Origin: an uncultured Robinsoniella sp.
Lineage (GTDB): Bacteria; Bacillota; Clostridia; Lachnospirales; Lachnospiraceae
DNA: 64,000 nt
Reading direction: 5' to 3'
Assembly (NCBI GenBank): GCA_900540475.1
Contig: UQGG01000015.1
Coordinates: forward strand, 72,892 to 136,891
In this document: positions 53,501 to 61,104 of the stretch, piece after piece
Layout: each line of letters starts with the position of its first letter
How positions within the stretch are numbered: the stretch's first letter is position 1
Position numbers and translations under genes: made by a program
The notes under the pieces: generated by a model
Told to the model about the DNA's origin: nothing
Database searches by the model: none
Seen by the model: the letters and a program-made list of their open reading frames with translations, nothing else

Positions 53501-54400
53501 TGTATCCGGAGTGACTGCCACATTTGCAGCCATAACCGGATTTACCGTAACGGAAACGGTGGATGCTTTTTTACTTCCATCCTGAGCCGTTGCAGTAATT
53601 GCTGCGGTACCCGTTGCTTTTGCCGTAACAACACCATCACTGGATACGGATGCTACATTTGCATTTGAAGAAGTATAGGTAACGTTCCGGTTGGTTGCTT
53701 TGCCTGGTTTTACAGAAGTCTTTAACTGTTTAGACATTCCAATGGACAGAGATAACTGTGCCGGTTTTAATGTTACTTTTGTTACCGGAACTGCACTGGC
53801 TTTAATCTTTACCGTTGCACTTTTTTTACTTCCATCTGTTGCTTTAATTGTAATTGTTGCAGTTCCTTTTCCTTTTGCAGTTACTACACCTTTGGATGTA
53901 ACCGCAGCTACCTTTTTATCCGATGTTGTGTATTTCAGCTTCTTAACAGAAGCATTTGCAGGAGCGATCTTGGTTTTAATCGTAAATTTCTTTCCCACCT
54001 TCAGTGTTTTACTGGATACCTTAGGTGTGATTTTTGTAACGTAGGTCGGCTTCTTTACGGTAAATTCACACTTCGTTGACAGGGTTTTCTTACCAACTTT
54101 TGCAGTGGCTTTGATTGTTGCAGTCCCCGGTTTTACACCTTTTACCAATCCGGTTTTCGTAACAGAAGCCACTTTTTTATCGGAACTGGACCATTTTATT
54201 TCAGCTTTTGCACTTGCAGGCGCCTTTACTAACTTCAGCTGCTTTGTCTGCCCTTTATATACAGAAGCTTTCGACGAACTCATAGTAATCTTTTTCAGTT
54301 TGGAAGATGCTGCCTGAACTTCCATAGGTTTTGCGTAGGTAAGCGAAGAACACACCATTGCAGCAGCCACTATTGTGGCAATTGCTTTCTTTAACTTCAT
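47561..54400 (-). CDS. Giant secreted protein with three DUF1593 (Sde182-like) modules and Big_2 domains
   Basis: A 2279-residue secreted protein. The signal peptide is MKLKKAIATIVAAAMVCSSLTYA; ATG 54400 is preceded by GAGGGAAAGGA. Residues ~30-460 hold about five bacterial Ig-like (Big_2) repeats. Three modules follow, starting near residues 464, 1019 and 1594: each has a nucleoside-hydrolase-like domain (TTDGEVDDMDSF or TQDAEVDDQNSL, resembling the calcium/ribose-binding Asp cluster) and an Sde182-type C-terminal beta-domain (DPDGDxxxxKWxQYxEADTY). Big_2 domains lie between modules and at the end. Modules 1 and 3 are nearly identical; module 2 is divergent. There is no LPXTG anchor. DUF1593 proteins are poorly characterised; one relative was reported as cellulose binding. 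Last gene of the ribose-type importer operon. Confidence 0.85.
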   Translation of the reverse strand: MKLKKAIATIVAAAMVCSSLTYAKPMEVQAASSKLKKITMSSSKASVYKGQTKQLKLVKAPASAKAEIKWSSSDKKVASVTKTGLVKGVKPGTATIKATAKVGKKTLSTKCEFTVKKPTYVTKITPKVSSKTLKVGKKFTIKTKIAPANASVKKLKYTTSDKKVAAVTSKGVVTAKGKGTATITIKATDGSKKSATVKIKASAVPVTKVTLKPAQLSLSIGMSKQLKTSVKPGKATNRNVTYTSSNANVASVSSDGVVTAKATGTAAITATAQDGSKKASTVSVTVNPVMAANVAVTPDTLSLKTGASQKLQTVVSPINTTNKNVSYTSSAPDVASVSSDGTVTAKGKGSAVITVTTQDGSNKQASVRVSVSDVEVKITDLAAAENDLVLAPGEAKQITANITPENATNQTLRYSSSDSNAAEVSETGVITAKAQGSAVITVETTDGSNKKAEIKVEVTNKDKVRTIVTTDGEVDDMDSFMRLMLYSNEMDLAGLILTSSTYHYAGDPDKGIAPKRWTGTAWAGEVLEDYGEVYANLTVHSQDYPTPAYLESILKIGNIKNVGEMDEITEGSEFMKDILLDDDDRTLYIQTWGGTNTTARALKSIEEEYKGTDQWEAIQQKIYDKAVIYIILNQDATYSNYIAKNWPGIKVINDGGNFWRFAYMWKSVPEPLTLKLQGDWNYNNIKIGHGPLLENYKLMGDGTILEGEDANEQRGSEDYLIKNTQYNRYDFISEGDSPSFFYLLDTGLRSMEDPTYGGWGGRFGVEPDGTYKNTVSDYNIYTQKDDKTYTLTRWFNDIQGDFAARADWCVADEFTEANHRPTVSVEEGLDLTAQPGERVKLHADGADPDGDLLTYKWWQYYEADTYKGTDDGKFNIIGKDSDTASFVVPADAKDGDTIHLVVQVTDDGAHNMNHYQRVILTVTGAQQVESVTVNGASELKAGSKTTLNAVVLPETLTNKNVTWKSDNEAVATVTDKGQVTGVSVGTATITAVSKVDNKISGTFEIQVTRADNDPANQNPRAIITQDAEVDDQNSLVHALLYANEIDFQGIIQTSSQFHWIGDPDAADAASQTKYRWPGTDWMNEYADDYEEVYENLRTHDPNYPTPDYIRSIIKIGNIGYKGDVKNETEGSKLVEKALLDNDPRKLYLMAWGGTNTITRALMSIEEKYKETDEWAAIREKIVNKAMICAFGKQDQTYDQYIGEEWPEIAFLNVGGGTTYGYAWSRTAGSVDSEGKRTLSGAWMRENLDYGHGALLDNYVTWGDGTYLDGEEDGSQFGTNEELLDSTNWWGRMKYQRYDFLSEGDSPSFFYLMDTGLRSLEDPAFGSYGGRYYLDTSMKNSKGQQLNWYKTVQDYDPLQDKKVNSDWRWMADLQHEFATRADWCITPNYEDANHAPALSIKEGLDFTAKPGETLKLHAEASDPDGDYVSIKWSQYFEADTYVEPEANKGIYIKGANSDMATITVPEDAKEGDTLIILVQASDNGTHSLSHYQEILITVEGAQAVESVTITGEDTIEAGAKTTLSAVVLPETLTNKNVSWSSDNEAVATVSDKGQVTGVSFGTATITAVSKIDKNVMGTFEIKVTRAKDDANSSKVRTIVTTDGEVDDMDSFMRLMLYSNEMDIAGLILSSSTYHYAGDPDKGIAPKRWTGTAWAGEVLDDYEEVYENLKVHSADYPSPEYLKSILKIGNIKNVGEMEEITEGSEFMKDILLDDDERTLYIQTWGGTNTTARALKSIEEEYSETDQWAAIQQKIYDKAVIYIILNQDATYSDYIAKHWPGIKVINDGGNFWQFAYMWKRVAEPLTEKLQGDWYYNNIKTGHGALLANYKLMGDGTILEGEDANEQRGSEEYLLKNPQYNRYDFISEGDSPSFFYLLDTGLRSLEDPTYGGWGGRFGVMEDGTYKNTVKDYNIYTNSEDTAYTLTRWFNDIQSDFAARADWCIASDYADANHMPSVSVKEGIDLSAAPGERLKLHAEGSDPDGDKLTYKWWQYYEADTYAGTADGNMSVTGKNTDTASFVIPEDAQNGDTIHMVIQVTDNGAHNLNYYQRVIITVTGREEIQNVEIKTPQGVQADAIALGTKTAGWGGSPYAVQLTAKVTPALTTGKTFTWSSSDVSVATVDSTGKVTPLTAGSVRITAAANDGSGKEASIDLTIVELKPSTVEVTSGGSTQLKVNATLSLSAAVNPSDAVDKSVTWTSDNEAAAVVSQDGVVTGIGAGTVVISAVSNADQSVYGEITLVVEEENGNQMAAPVTEDASENSTEAEEVQEDVIGEETQNVENP

Positions 54401-54449
54401 TCCTTTCCCTCTCTTTCTTGTGCGTGTAAATCTCTGTTTGCTCCTCTTT

Positions 54450-55334
54450 CTATTCCTGATAATCAAACGCGCTTAATCTGTCTGCATTATCCTTTGTAAT
54501 TGCAATACAATCTACCAGCTGCTTCTCATCCAGTCCTGTAGTTCCGTTTTTCAGATATGCATCTGCCTGCTCTGCTGCCATTCTTGCAATCTTTGCTGCC
54601 TGCTGTAATGCTGTTGCGGTTGCTTTTCCCTCTTTGATCAGATCTCTGGCATTGTCAGAACCGTCTACGCCGATTACCGGAACATTCAGGCCTGCTGCAT
54701 CTAACGCTGCTACTGCACCTTCCAACATGGTGTCATTTCCACAGATAACGCCGGCAATATCCGGATTGGACTGAAGGATTGTTTCCATCTTTTCAAACGC
54801 TTCTGTCTGTTCCCAGTTTGCGGACTGCTGAGCAACCATTTCCATATCCGGATACTGGTCAATTACTTCATGGAACGCATTGGAGCGAACTGCTGCATTG
54901 GTATCAGATTCCTTGCCTAATAGCTCTACGTATTTTCCTTCTTCATTCATTGCCTCTACAAATACTTCCGCTACTGCTTTAGCTCCCTGATAATTATTTG
55001 CAACGATCTGGGAAATTGCCACACCCTCTTCATTGATTTCACGGTCGATTAAGAATGTTGGAATATTTGCATCTTTAGCTTTTTTTACAGCTTCAATTGT
55101 TGCATCTGCACCAGCATTATCACAGATGATTGCCGCAGCCTTATCGGCGATTGCCGACTCAAAATGCTCCATTTGTTTCGTTGCATCGTCATCATGTGAC
55201 AAAGTCTTTACTTCGTATCCAAGTTCTTTTGCTTTCGCTTCTGCTGCTGTAGCTTCCGTACCGAAGAACGGATTGGAATGAGACGGTGTAATGATATAAA
55301 CAATATTGGAGCCTCCTCCTGTTAAAGCTTGCAT
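54450..55334 (-). pseudogene. Ribose-family binding protein (RbsB-like), N-terminus lost
   Basis: This frame encodes a nearly complete type I periplasmic binding protein: NIVYIITPSHSNPFFGTEATAAEAKAKELGYEV through IPTFLIDREINEEG, GVICGNDTMLEGAVAALDAAG and VIGVDGSDNARDLI. It is the expected ligand receptor of the RbsA/RbsC-type importer at 60038-62637. The signal peptide and lipobox, about 30 residues, are missing, and the first Met lies in sequence belonging to another gene in a different frame (55192-56382), without a ribosome site. As read, the protein would not be exported. Either a deletion or an assembly join at about 55320-55330 explains this. Confidence 0.8.
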
Positions 55335-56382
55335 CCGTGTACATCAGATTCAAAAGCTGCATGGATTTCTCTTTTGAAATAGTATTTTTGGTAATCACCC
55401 AGGGTAAAGCAGCCAGAGAGTTATAGCTGATGGCATTTTCACCAAACTGGACAATTACCAGTTCTTTTCCATAAGACATAGATTCCTGCCGTTCGATTCC
55501 AGGCTTCCCTTTCTGCGGATAAGAAAATACCGTGCCCTCACGAATCTTATCCCGAAGCGACTGGGTATCTTCCAGAATCCGGTCCCCCATATAGCCTTTC
55601 AGATACCATTTTCTTACCCGCTTTAAATTTTCCATGTATTCATCTGTCTCAAATATATTTACAATTTCTTCATCCTGTCCATAGTTTAGGTGTCCTCCTG
55701 CCGGAAAACTGTTTATTCCGTCCGCCAGTGCAAAATTGCCGAACATAGAACCGGAAGATGCAATAGGGGTTATGCCGGGTTCCTTATCCAGGATCAGATC
55801 AAATACCTTTTCCAGATCTTCTATGCTTTTTATGTCCTCTTTTTTGATATTATATTTATCAAGGATATCTTTTCTCAGCATGTACGCATCCCAGCCCGCT
55901 GCAAAATCCCGGTTATTCGGAAGGCCATACAGCTTTCCTTTAATCCGGCAGGCATTGATATTGTCCATCCCCAGCACCTCTTTTATACCGGGACCATACT
56001 GATCCAGCAGCTCGTCCAGTTCCCACAGATTCTGATTGATATAAGCTTCCATATACATCTGATTATCAATTGTCATAATGTCCAGCTGTTCCTTACCGGA
56101 GAGCATCAGATTAATTGTATTTTTAAAATTATTCAGCACCTTAAGTTCCACTTCTATTCCCAGCTTTTTACGTGTGATCTTATTCAGTTCATCCTGGACA
56201 AGCTGCAGATCCTTTGTCCCCCCTATGCTTCCGGAATATGCCACTACCAGCTTGTCATATTCCTTATGCTCTGCCTGTTGTCCTTTGTTTACCGGGTGGC
56301 ACCATCTTAAGAAGAGCATTAAACCAGCCATTGCACATGCAATTACCAATAAAATAAATAACTTTTTCATATTTGTCTTCAT
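55192..56382 (-). pseudogene. Extracellular solute-binding protein, C-terminus lost at junction
   Basis: Residues 1-350 match a family 1 extracellular solute-binding protein of the kind encoded next to YesM/YesN sensor pairs: membrane-anchored N-terminus (LFILLVIACAMAGLMLF), LVVAYSGSIGGTKDLQLVQDELNKITRKKLGIEVEL, then GKLYGLPNNRDFAAGWDAYMLRKDIL. Similarity holds to ...LNLMYTDASFN, then the frame enters rbsB-like sequence out of frame and ends after a 40-residue nonsense tail. The normal C-terminal ~100 residues are missing. In related loci such proteins act with the histidine kinase as sugar sensors. GGAGGG lies just before ATG 56382. Confidence 0.75.
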
Positions 56383-56400
56383 TGACCCTCCTGTCTGCCT

Positions 56401-58095
56401 TCAGATCGTACTCTTTGGCAGGCGTATCTCGACCACTGCTCCGCCTGCATCTCCATTTCCAAATTGAATCTGTGCTTCCTCTCCATATATGAGCGCCATT
56501 CTCTGACACACATTATAAATGCCAATATGCTCCCCGTTTTGTTTTAATATGACTTCATTATTTTTCAGCTTTTCTAATATATCACTTTCGAATCCATCGC
56601 CGTTATCTGCAACTAAAATATAGAGATATTCTTTTTCCCCCTCTCCCAGAATATATTTTACCTCTACGGTAATGAGAAGCTGCGACTCGGGGCTTAGCTG
56701 ATGTTTAACCGAGTTGTCTACGAAGGTCTGAATCAGCATATTTGGAATCATCTCCCCATCCACATCTCCCTTTTTTCTTAACACCAGGCTCAGCTGGTCT
56801 TCATAACGCAGTTTTTGCAGACATATGTAGTTCTGTACATGTTCCAGTTCATGCAGAACGGACACTTTTGTATCGCTTCTCAATGTATACCGCATATATT
56901 TACTCAAGACAACCGTCGCCTCACGCGCCGAATCTTTACGGTCCAGGAGAAGCAGATTCTGAATCAGGCTCATGCAGTTTGTAAGAAAATGCGGGTCGAT
57001 CTGCACCTGCAGATACTGAAGCTGGGCTTTTTGTTTATGTATTTGTTCTTCATAAACATGGATTTTCAGGGATTCTATCTCTTCTGTCATCAGATCAAAT
57101 GTTTTATTTACAATCTGGAATTCTTCAAATTCCTTATCATTTGCAAGCTTCACCTTCAGATTTCCATTCTTAAGCTGCCGCATAGCCTGAACAAGGCGGT
57201 TCAACGGTTTTAAAAAATACCGGTTCAGTAAAAACAGAACCAGCGCCGAGAGGATCGCCACAGATACCAGCGTTACCGCCACATTGATTCCAGCCACCCG
57301 TAGTTCATCCAGGAATCCTCCCTTTTTCTTCAGTACCGCAATGGACAGTCCGTGATTCTCTATATCTACCTGGATATTCTGATAGCGGTTTTTATTCAGA
57401 ACTACCTCTTTCTGTCCGGACAGCTTAATCTGCCGCTCCGTGTAGTGAAGATCCAGCACCTTGCCATCTTCCCTGCACAGGAATATAAAGTCCGAGTCTG
57501 CCCCCAGGCCTACTTTTAATTCCTTTAATATATTTTCTATTTTGACCCAGCCCGCTACATAGATTTGCTGGTTCTCCAATACCTTGATGAGACAGGTATC
57601 ATTTAAGATTTGTACGGTAAACCAGGAACCCTGCCCCTCCCGTTCAAACTTCCCAAGAGTATCATCGATATTCTTATAAATATCTGTGTTTTGCTGAGTC
57701 GTTACACCATTTTGCACACCGCTCAAATAGATGTCGTTTTTCCGGTCAAATAAAAAGATACCGTCCAGCATCTTGTAATTGCCGATCTGCTTCATAAAAT
57801 CTGATTTAATGGATAATTCCGCCAGATACCGGTCCAGATCCCGTTTCGGATTCACCAGTTTTCTTTTTTCCTCTTCCATCAGGCTTTGGGAGAGCAAAAA
57901 AGTCTGGATACTGTCCAGATTGCTCTCAATCTGGCGGTTATAAATCCCAATTGTAGCCTTCACCGAGTCTGTCACGCGCCTTTCCATCAGATGCATGATA
58001 TAGTAGTTATAGCACATTACACATGCACACAGGATGATCAGGACAGCGCTCACTATTTCCACAATAAAATAGCGAAGTGAGTGATTTTTCTTCAT
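56401..58095 (-). CDS. YesM/LytS-type sensor histidine kinase
   Basis: A 564-residue kinase with two membrane segments (about residues 12-32 and 270-295) around an extracytoplasmic sensor domain, a HAMP domain (NRYFLKPLNRLVQAMRQLKNGNLKVKL), a His_kinase domain with QIDPHFLTNCMSLIQNLL (the phosphorylated His) and a HATPase_c domain (VADNGDGFESDI and GEHIGIYNVCQRMALIYG). Such kinases sense extracellular sugars, often with a binding protein. The response regulator is encoded seven bases upstream. It presumably controls this importer operon. Confidence 0.92.
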   Translation of the reverse strand: MKKNHSLRYFIVEIVSAVLIILCACVMCYNYYIMHLMERRVTDSVKATIGIYNRQIESNLDSIQTFLLSQSLMEEEKRKLVNPKRDLDRYLAELSIKSDFMKQIGNYKMLDGIFLFDRKNDIYLSGVQNGVTTQQNTDIYKNIDDTLGKFEREGQGSWFTVQILNDTCLIKVLENQQIYVAGWVKIENILKELKVGLGADSDFIFLCREDGKVLDLHYTERQIKLSGQKEVVLNKNRYQNIQVDIENHGLSIAVLKKKGGFLDELRVAGINVAVTLVSVAILSALVLFLLNRYFLKPLNRLVQAMRQLKNGNLKVKLANDKEFEEFQIVNKTFDLMTEEIESLKIHVYEEQIHKQKAQLQYLQVQIDPHFLTNCMSLIQNLLLLDRKDSAREATVVLSKYMRYTLRSDTKVSVLHELEHVQNYICLQKLRYEDQLSLVLRKKGDVDGEMIPNMLIQTFVDNSVKHQLSPESQLLITVEVKYILGEGEKEYLYILVADNGDGFESDILEKLKNNEVILKQNGEHIGIYNVCQRMALIYGEEAQIQFGNGDAGGAVVEIRLPKSTI

Positions 58096-58102
58096 TTTCT
58101 AC

Positions 58103-59671
58103 CTATGCCTTCCTGAATTCTTTTGGTGTCATACCGGTTGCGCGCTTAAATAGTTTTGTAAAATATGCAGTGTTTGGATAGCCTACTTTTGCTGAAATAT
58201 CAGAGATCCTGTCATCGGTTTTCTGCAGCAGTACTTTTGCCTTGTCAATTCGGACCTGAATAATAAAGTCGGACAGGGACATCCCCATCTGTTCTTTAAA
58301 AATCCTGCTTAAATAATCAGGATGCAGAAAGACTTTTGCCGCCAGGTCATTTCTGCTGATTTCTTCACCGGAATTTTCTTCGATAAAAATTTTGATCTCT
58401 TTTATCATATCCGGTGTTTTTTCTTTTTTATAATCATATTGCACCAGTGCATCTGAAAGATCCGCAACCCAGTTCACCATATCCGCTATACTCCTGGAAG
58501 CCCGGTTGAAAGACTCCAGCATCTGCGGGCTGGACAGGACACTGTGGGCATAGATGCCTTTCCGTTCCAAAACAATATATAATTCCTGCAAAAAGTCATG
58601 CTGGAACTGCCCTAACGCCTTAGAGTCCGCATGGTGGACAACCCCTACTTCTTCCAGATATCTCTGTATTTCCTTCAGCACCTTACCCTGGCTCTTATCA
58701 AACAGACCATTTACCCAGGGTTCCATATCCGGCTTTTGATATTGAAACACTTCCTTATCTTGCTGGGCCACTACCACCCTGTTTTCTTTCAGGATATCTT
58801 TTTCTTCTGATTCAATTAGCATGTCCACTGCCTCCTTCAGCTTTTCAAATGGCGTATCTCCCTTTACGTAACAGCTGATATTGCAAAAGCTCAGATACTC
58901 TCCGCACCGGTCTAACATCATCTTACACTTTTCCCGCATCCACAACTGGGTCTCTTTCTGCATAGGGTAGACCGCCAGTATACAATTATTTCTGATCAGC
59001 ACGAAATTTCCGTTTTGCATCTTTCCGAACAAAACTTCCGATACAATATTCCGGATTGAAAATTCGATGATCTCATCATCCCACACCGTTCCTCTGTTTT
59101 TCTTTCTGGACCAGTATAAAAGTATCGGATAATAAACCGTCCCCGGTTCTGCATCAATATCAATTTTCTCAGACATGCTCTGGAGATTCTTATATTCTTT
59201 TCCACCGGATAAATAGGACTTCCAAAATTCCTGCTGCATAATTGTCTTACCGGAATTCCAATAGGAAGCAAATTTTTCATTCTGTTCTATCTGCTTTTGT
59301 AATTGAATTTTTTCTGACGCAAGCTGTATTGCCTGTTCCAGTTCTTCCGGAACTACCGGCTTTAAGAGATAATCGGATACACCGTACTTAATCGCCTGGC
59401 TTGCATATTGGAATACGGCATGGCTCGTCAGAAAAATAATCTTAATATCCAGCTTTTGCTCCTGTATCCAGGCAGCAACTTCCAGCCCGCTGCCCTTGGG
59501 CATCTCGATATCACACAACAGGATGGATATCTGATGCCGCTCCATCGCTTCCACAGCCTGCTTCATACTATAAGCCGTATAGACCTCCTCTATTCCATAA
59601 CTTTCCCACTGAATCATGTTCTTGATTACTTCAACTGCCAGTTTTTCGTCATCTACAATTAAAATATTCAT
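58103..59671 (-). CDS. YesN-type response regulator with AraC DNA-binding domain
   Basis: A 522-residue regulator: receiver domain (phosphorylated Asp in ILLCDIEMPKGSG at about residue 55, Lys in YLLKPV near 105), a middle linker region, and a C-terminal AraC-type domain (ISRNDLAAKVFLHPDYLSRIFKEQMG and ISDISAKVGYPNTAYFTKLFKRATGMTPKEFR). It pairs with the kinase at 56401. AraC-type regulators bind direct repeats near -35; such a repeat with 21-base spacing occurs before the first gene of the operon (63401-63441). Confidence 0.93.
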   Translation of the reverse strand: MNILIVDDEKLAVEVIKNMIQWESYGIEEVYTAYSMKQAVEAMERHQISILLCDIEMPKGSGLEVAAWIQEQKLDIKIIFLTSHAVFQYASQAIKYGVSDYLLKPVVPEELEQAIQLASEKIQLQKQIEQNEKFASYWNSGKTIMQQEFWKSYLSGGKEYKNLQSMSEKIDIDAEPGTVYYPILLYWSRKKNRGTVWDDEIIEFSIRNIVSEVLFGKMQNGNFVLIRNNCILAVYPMQKETQLWMREKCKMMLDRCGEYLSFCNISCYVKGDTPFEKLKEAVDMLIESEEKDILKENRVVVAQQDKEVFQYQKPDMEPWVNGLFDKSQGKVLKEIQRYLEEVGVVHHADSKALGQFQHDFLQELYIVLERKGIYAHSVLSSPQMLESFNRASRSIADMVNWVADLSDALVQYDYKKEKTPDMIKEIKIFIEENSGEEISRNDLAAKVFLHPDYLSRIFKEQMGMSLSDFIIQVRIDKAKVLLQKTDDRISDISAKVGYPNTAYFTKLFKRATGMTPKEFRKA

Positions 59672-60037
59672 TACCGGAGTCCCCTCTTTCCTATTCTTAT
59701 TCTTCTGTTAATTTCCCCGGACAACTTCCCGGACTGTTGTGCCGGCAGACCCAGTGTCTCCCGGCGTAAATACGTCGATATATAGTGCCTGATATCTACG
59801 CCACGGGGTTTTTGATTTTGAATGCGGAACAAGACAGGAAAACACCGTTCCCTGTCCATACGCTTCCATTATCAAACTGTAAAGTCATCTGACTATACTT
59901 ACCATACAAAACTATTATACTACATCTGCAAATTATTTTATTTCCTTATTTTCCCATAAAGCAAGTATATTTTTAACTTTTATCCGCCGCAGTGAGACTG
60001 TTGCAGATAAACTGTGACCATTCGGCATCTGACCGGA
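59672..60037 (-). promoter_or_regulatory. 366-base gap: internal promoter and structured leader of the sensor genes
   Basis: A TATAAT on the minus strand (59914-59919) without a good -35 could start a transcript near 59907, leaving a 235-base leader before the response regulator. This leader has several inverted repeats, such as CCGGACAAC with GTTGTGCCGG (about 59717-59745) and GGCGTA with TACGCC (59763-59812). No known riboswitch is recognised. No clear terminator for the permease gene was seen. Confidence 0.4.
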
Positions 60038-61087
60038 TTATTTGGATTCGTTTCGAACCTGCAGTGCCATCTTCGCCTGCATATTTCTCTGGAACTGGTC
60101 TATGATAACTGCTGCCACGATTACGATACCCTTGATTACTTTCTGCCAGAATTCCGAAACGCCGCACATTACCATGCCGTCATTAATAACACCGATTACA
60201 AATGCACCTACGATTGTGCCGCCTATGGTGCCCACACCTCCAGCCATGGATGTTCCGCCAAGTACTGCCGCTGAAATTGCGTTCATCTCCCAGCCTTCGC
60301 CGGTTGCGGGATGTGCGGCAACCAACTGCCCTGCTGCGATCATACCAACCATTGCGGAGCAAAATCCGGAAAACATATACACGTATGTCTTTACTCTTTT
60401 CACCTTAATTCCCGAAAGCTTTGCCGCTCTTTCATTCCCCCCGATTGCCAGAACATGCCAGCCAAATGGCGTGTATTTTAAAATGAGGGCAGCTCCCACT
60501 GCAATCAGCGCGAGAATGATAACGCCTACCGGGATACCAGCCACGGTACTTCCCAGGAACTCAAATCCATTGTTGCCAAGCACTTTGTTACCTGCAATGT
60601 TGGAAAATGTCTTGCCGCCGGAACGTAAATTGGCAAAACCTCTTGCCACGTTCATAATTCCAAGTGTTGCGATAAATGGTGCCACGTTAAATTTCGTGAT
60701 AATAAAACCGTTGAGCCATCCTGCGAAAATCCCCACCAGGGCAGTAATTAAAATGACCCATGGAACGCTGAAATAAATCGTAACGCCAAACATAGGAAGG
60801 GTCAGACCTTCATTGATCAATCCGCCGGCAATCATACCGCCAAGTCCTGCAATCGCACCTACCGACAGATCAATGCCGCCTGTAATGATAACATAAGTCA
60901 TACCCAGTCCCAGGATACCATATAAAGCAACATGCTTTGCAACCAGAAGTCCGGTATTTAATGTAAAAAATGTAGGCGTTATGATGCTGAAAAAAAGCAC
61001 CAGCACAATTAAAACGATAAATGTCCTTCCTTTCAGCAGTGTCATGGCAATGGAATTATATGTACCTGTATTATTTTTCTTACCCAT
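60038..61087 (-). CDS. Ribose-family ABC transporter permease (RbsC type)
   Basis: A 349-residue permease of the CUT2 family with eight to ten membrane segments. VIITGGIDLSVGAIAGLGGMIAG and GWEMNAISAAVLGGTSMAGGVGTIGGTIVGAFVIGVINDGM are the family hallmarks. It forms the membrane channel for the ATPase at 61105 and the RbsB-like receptor at 54450. It begins 17 bases after the ATPase stop. Confidence 0.93.
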   Translation of the reverse strand: MGKKNNTGTYNSIAMTLLKGRTFIVLIVLVLFFSIITPTFFTLNTGLLVAKHVALYGILGLGMTYVIITGGIDLSVGAIAGLGGMIAGGLINEGLTLPMFGVTIYFSVPWVILITALVGIFAGWLNGFIITKFNVAPFIATLGIMNVARGFANLRSGGKTFSNIAGNKVLGNNGFEFLGSTVAGIPVGVIILALIAVGAALILKYTPFGWHVLAIGGNERAAKLSGIKVKRVKTYVYMFSGFCSAMVGMIAAGQLVAAHPATGEGWEMNAISAAVLGGTSMAGGVGTIGGTIVGAFVIGVINDGMVMCGVSEFWQKVIKGIVIVAAVIIDQFQRNMQAKMALQVRNESK

Positions 61088-61104
61088 TTTAATTCTCCTC
61101 TTTT

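Noticed and set aside
59980..60037. Terminator after the RbsC-type permease
   Set aside because: A weak TTTATC/GATAAA pairing exists but the stem is interrupted and no T-run follows on the minus strand.
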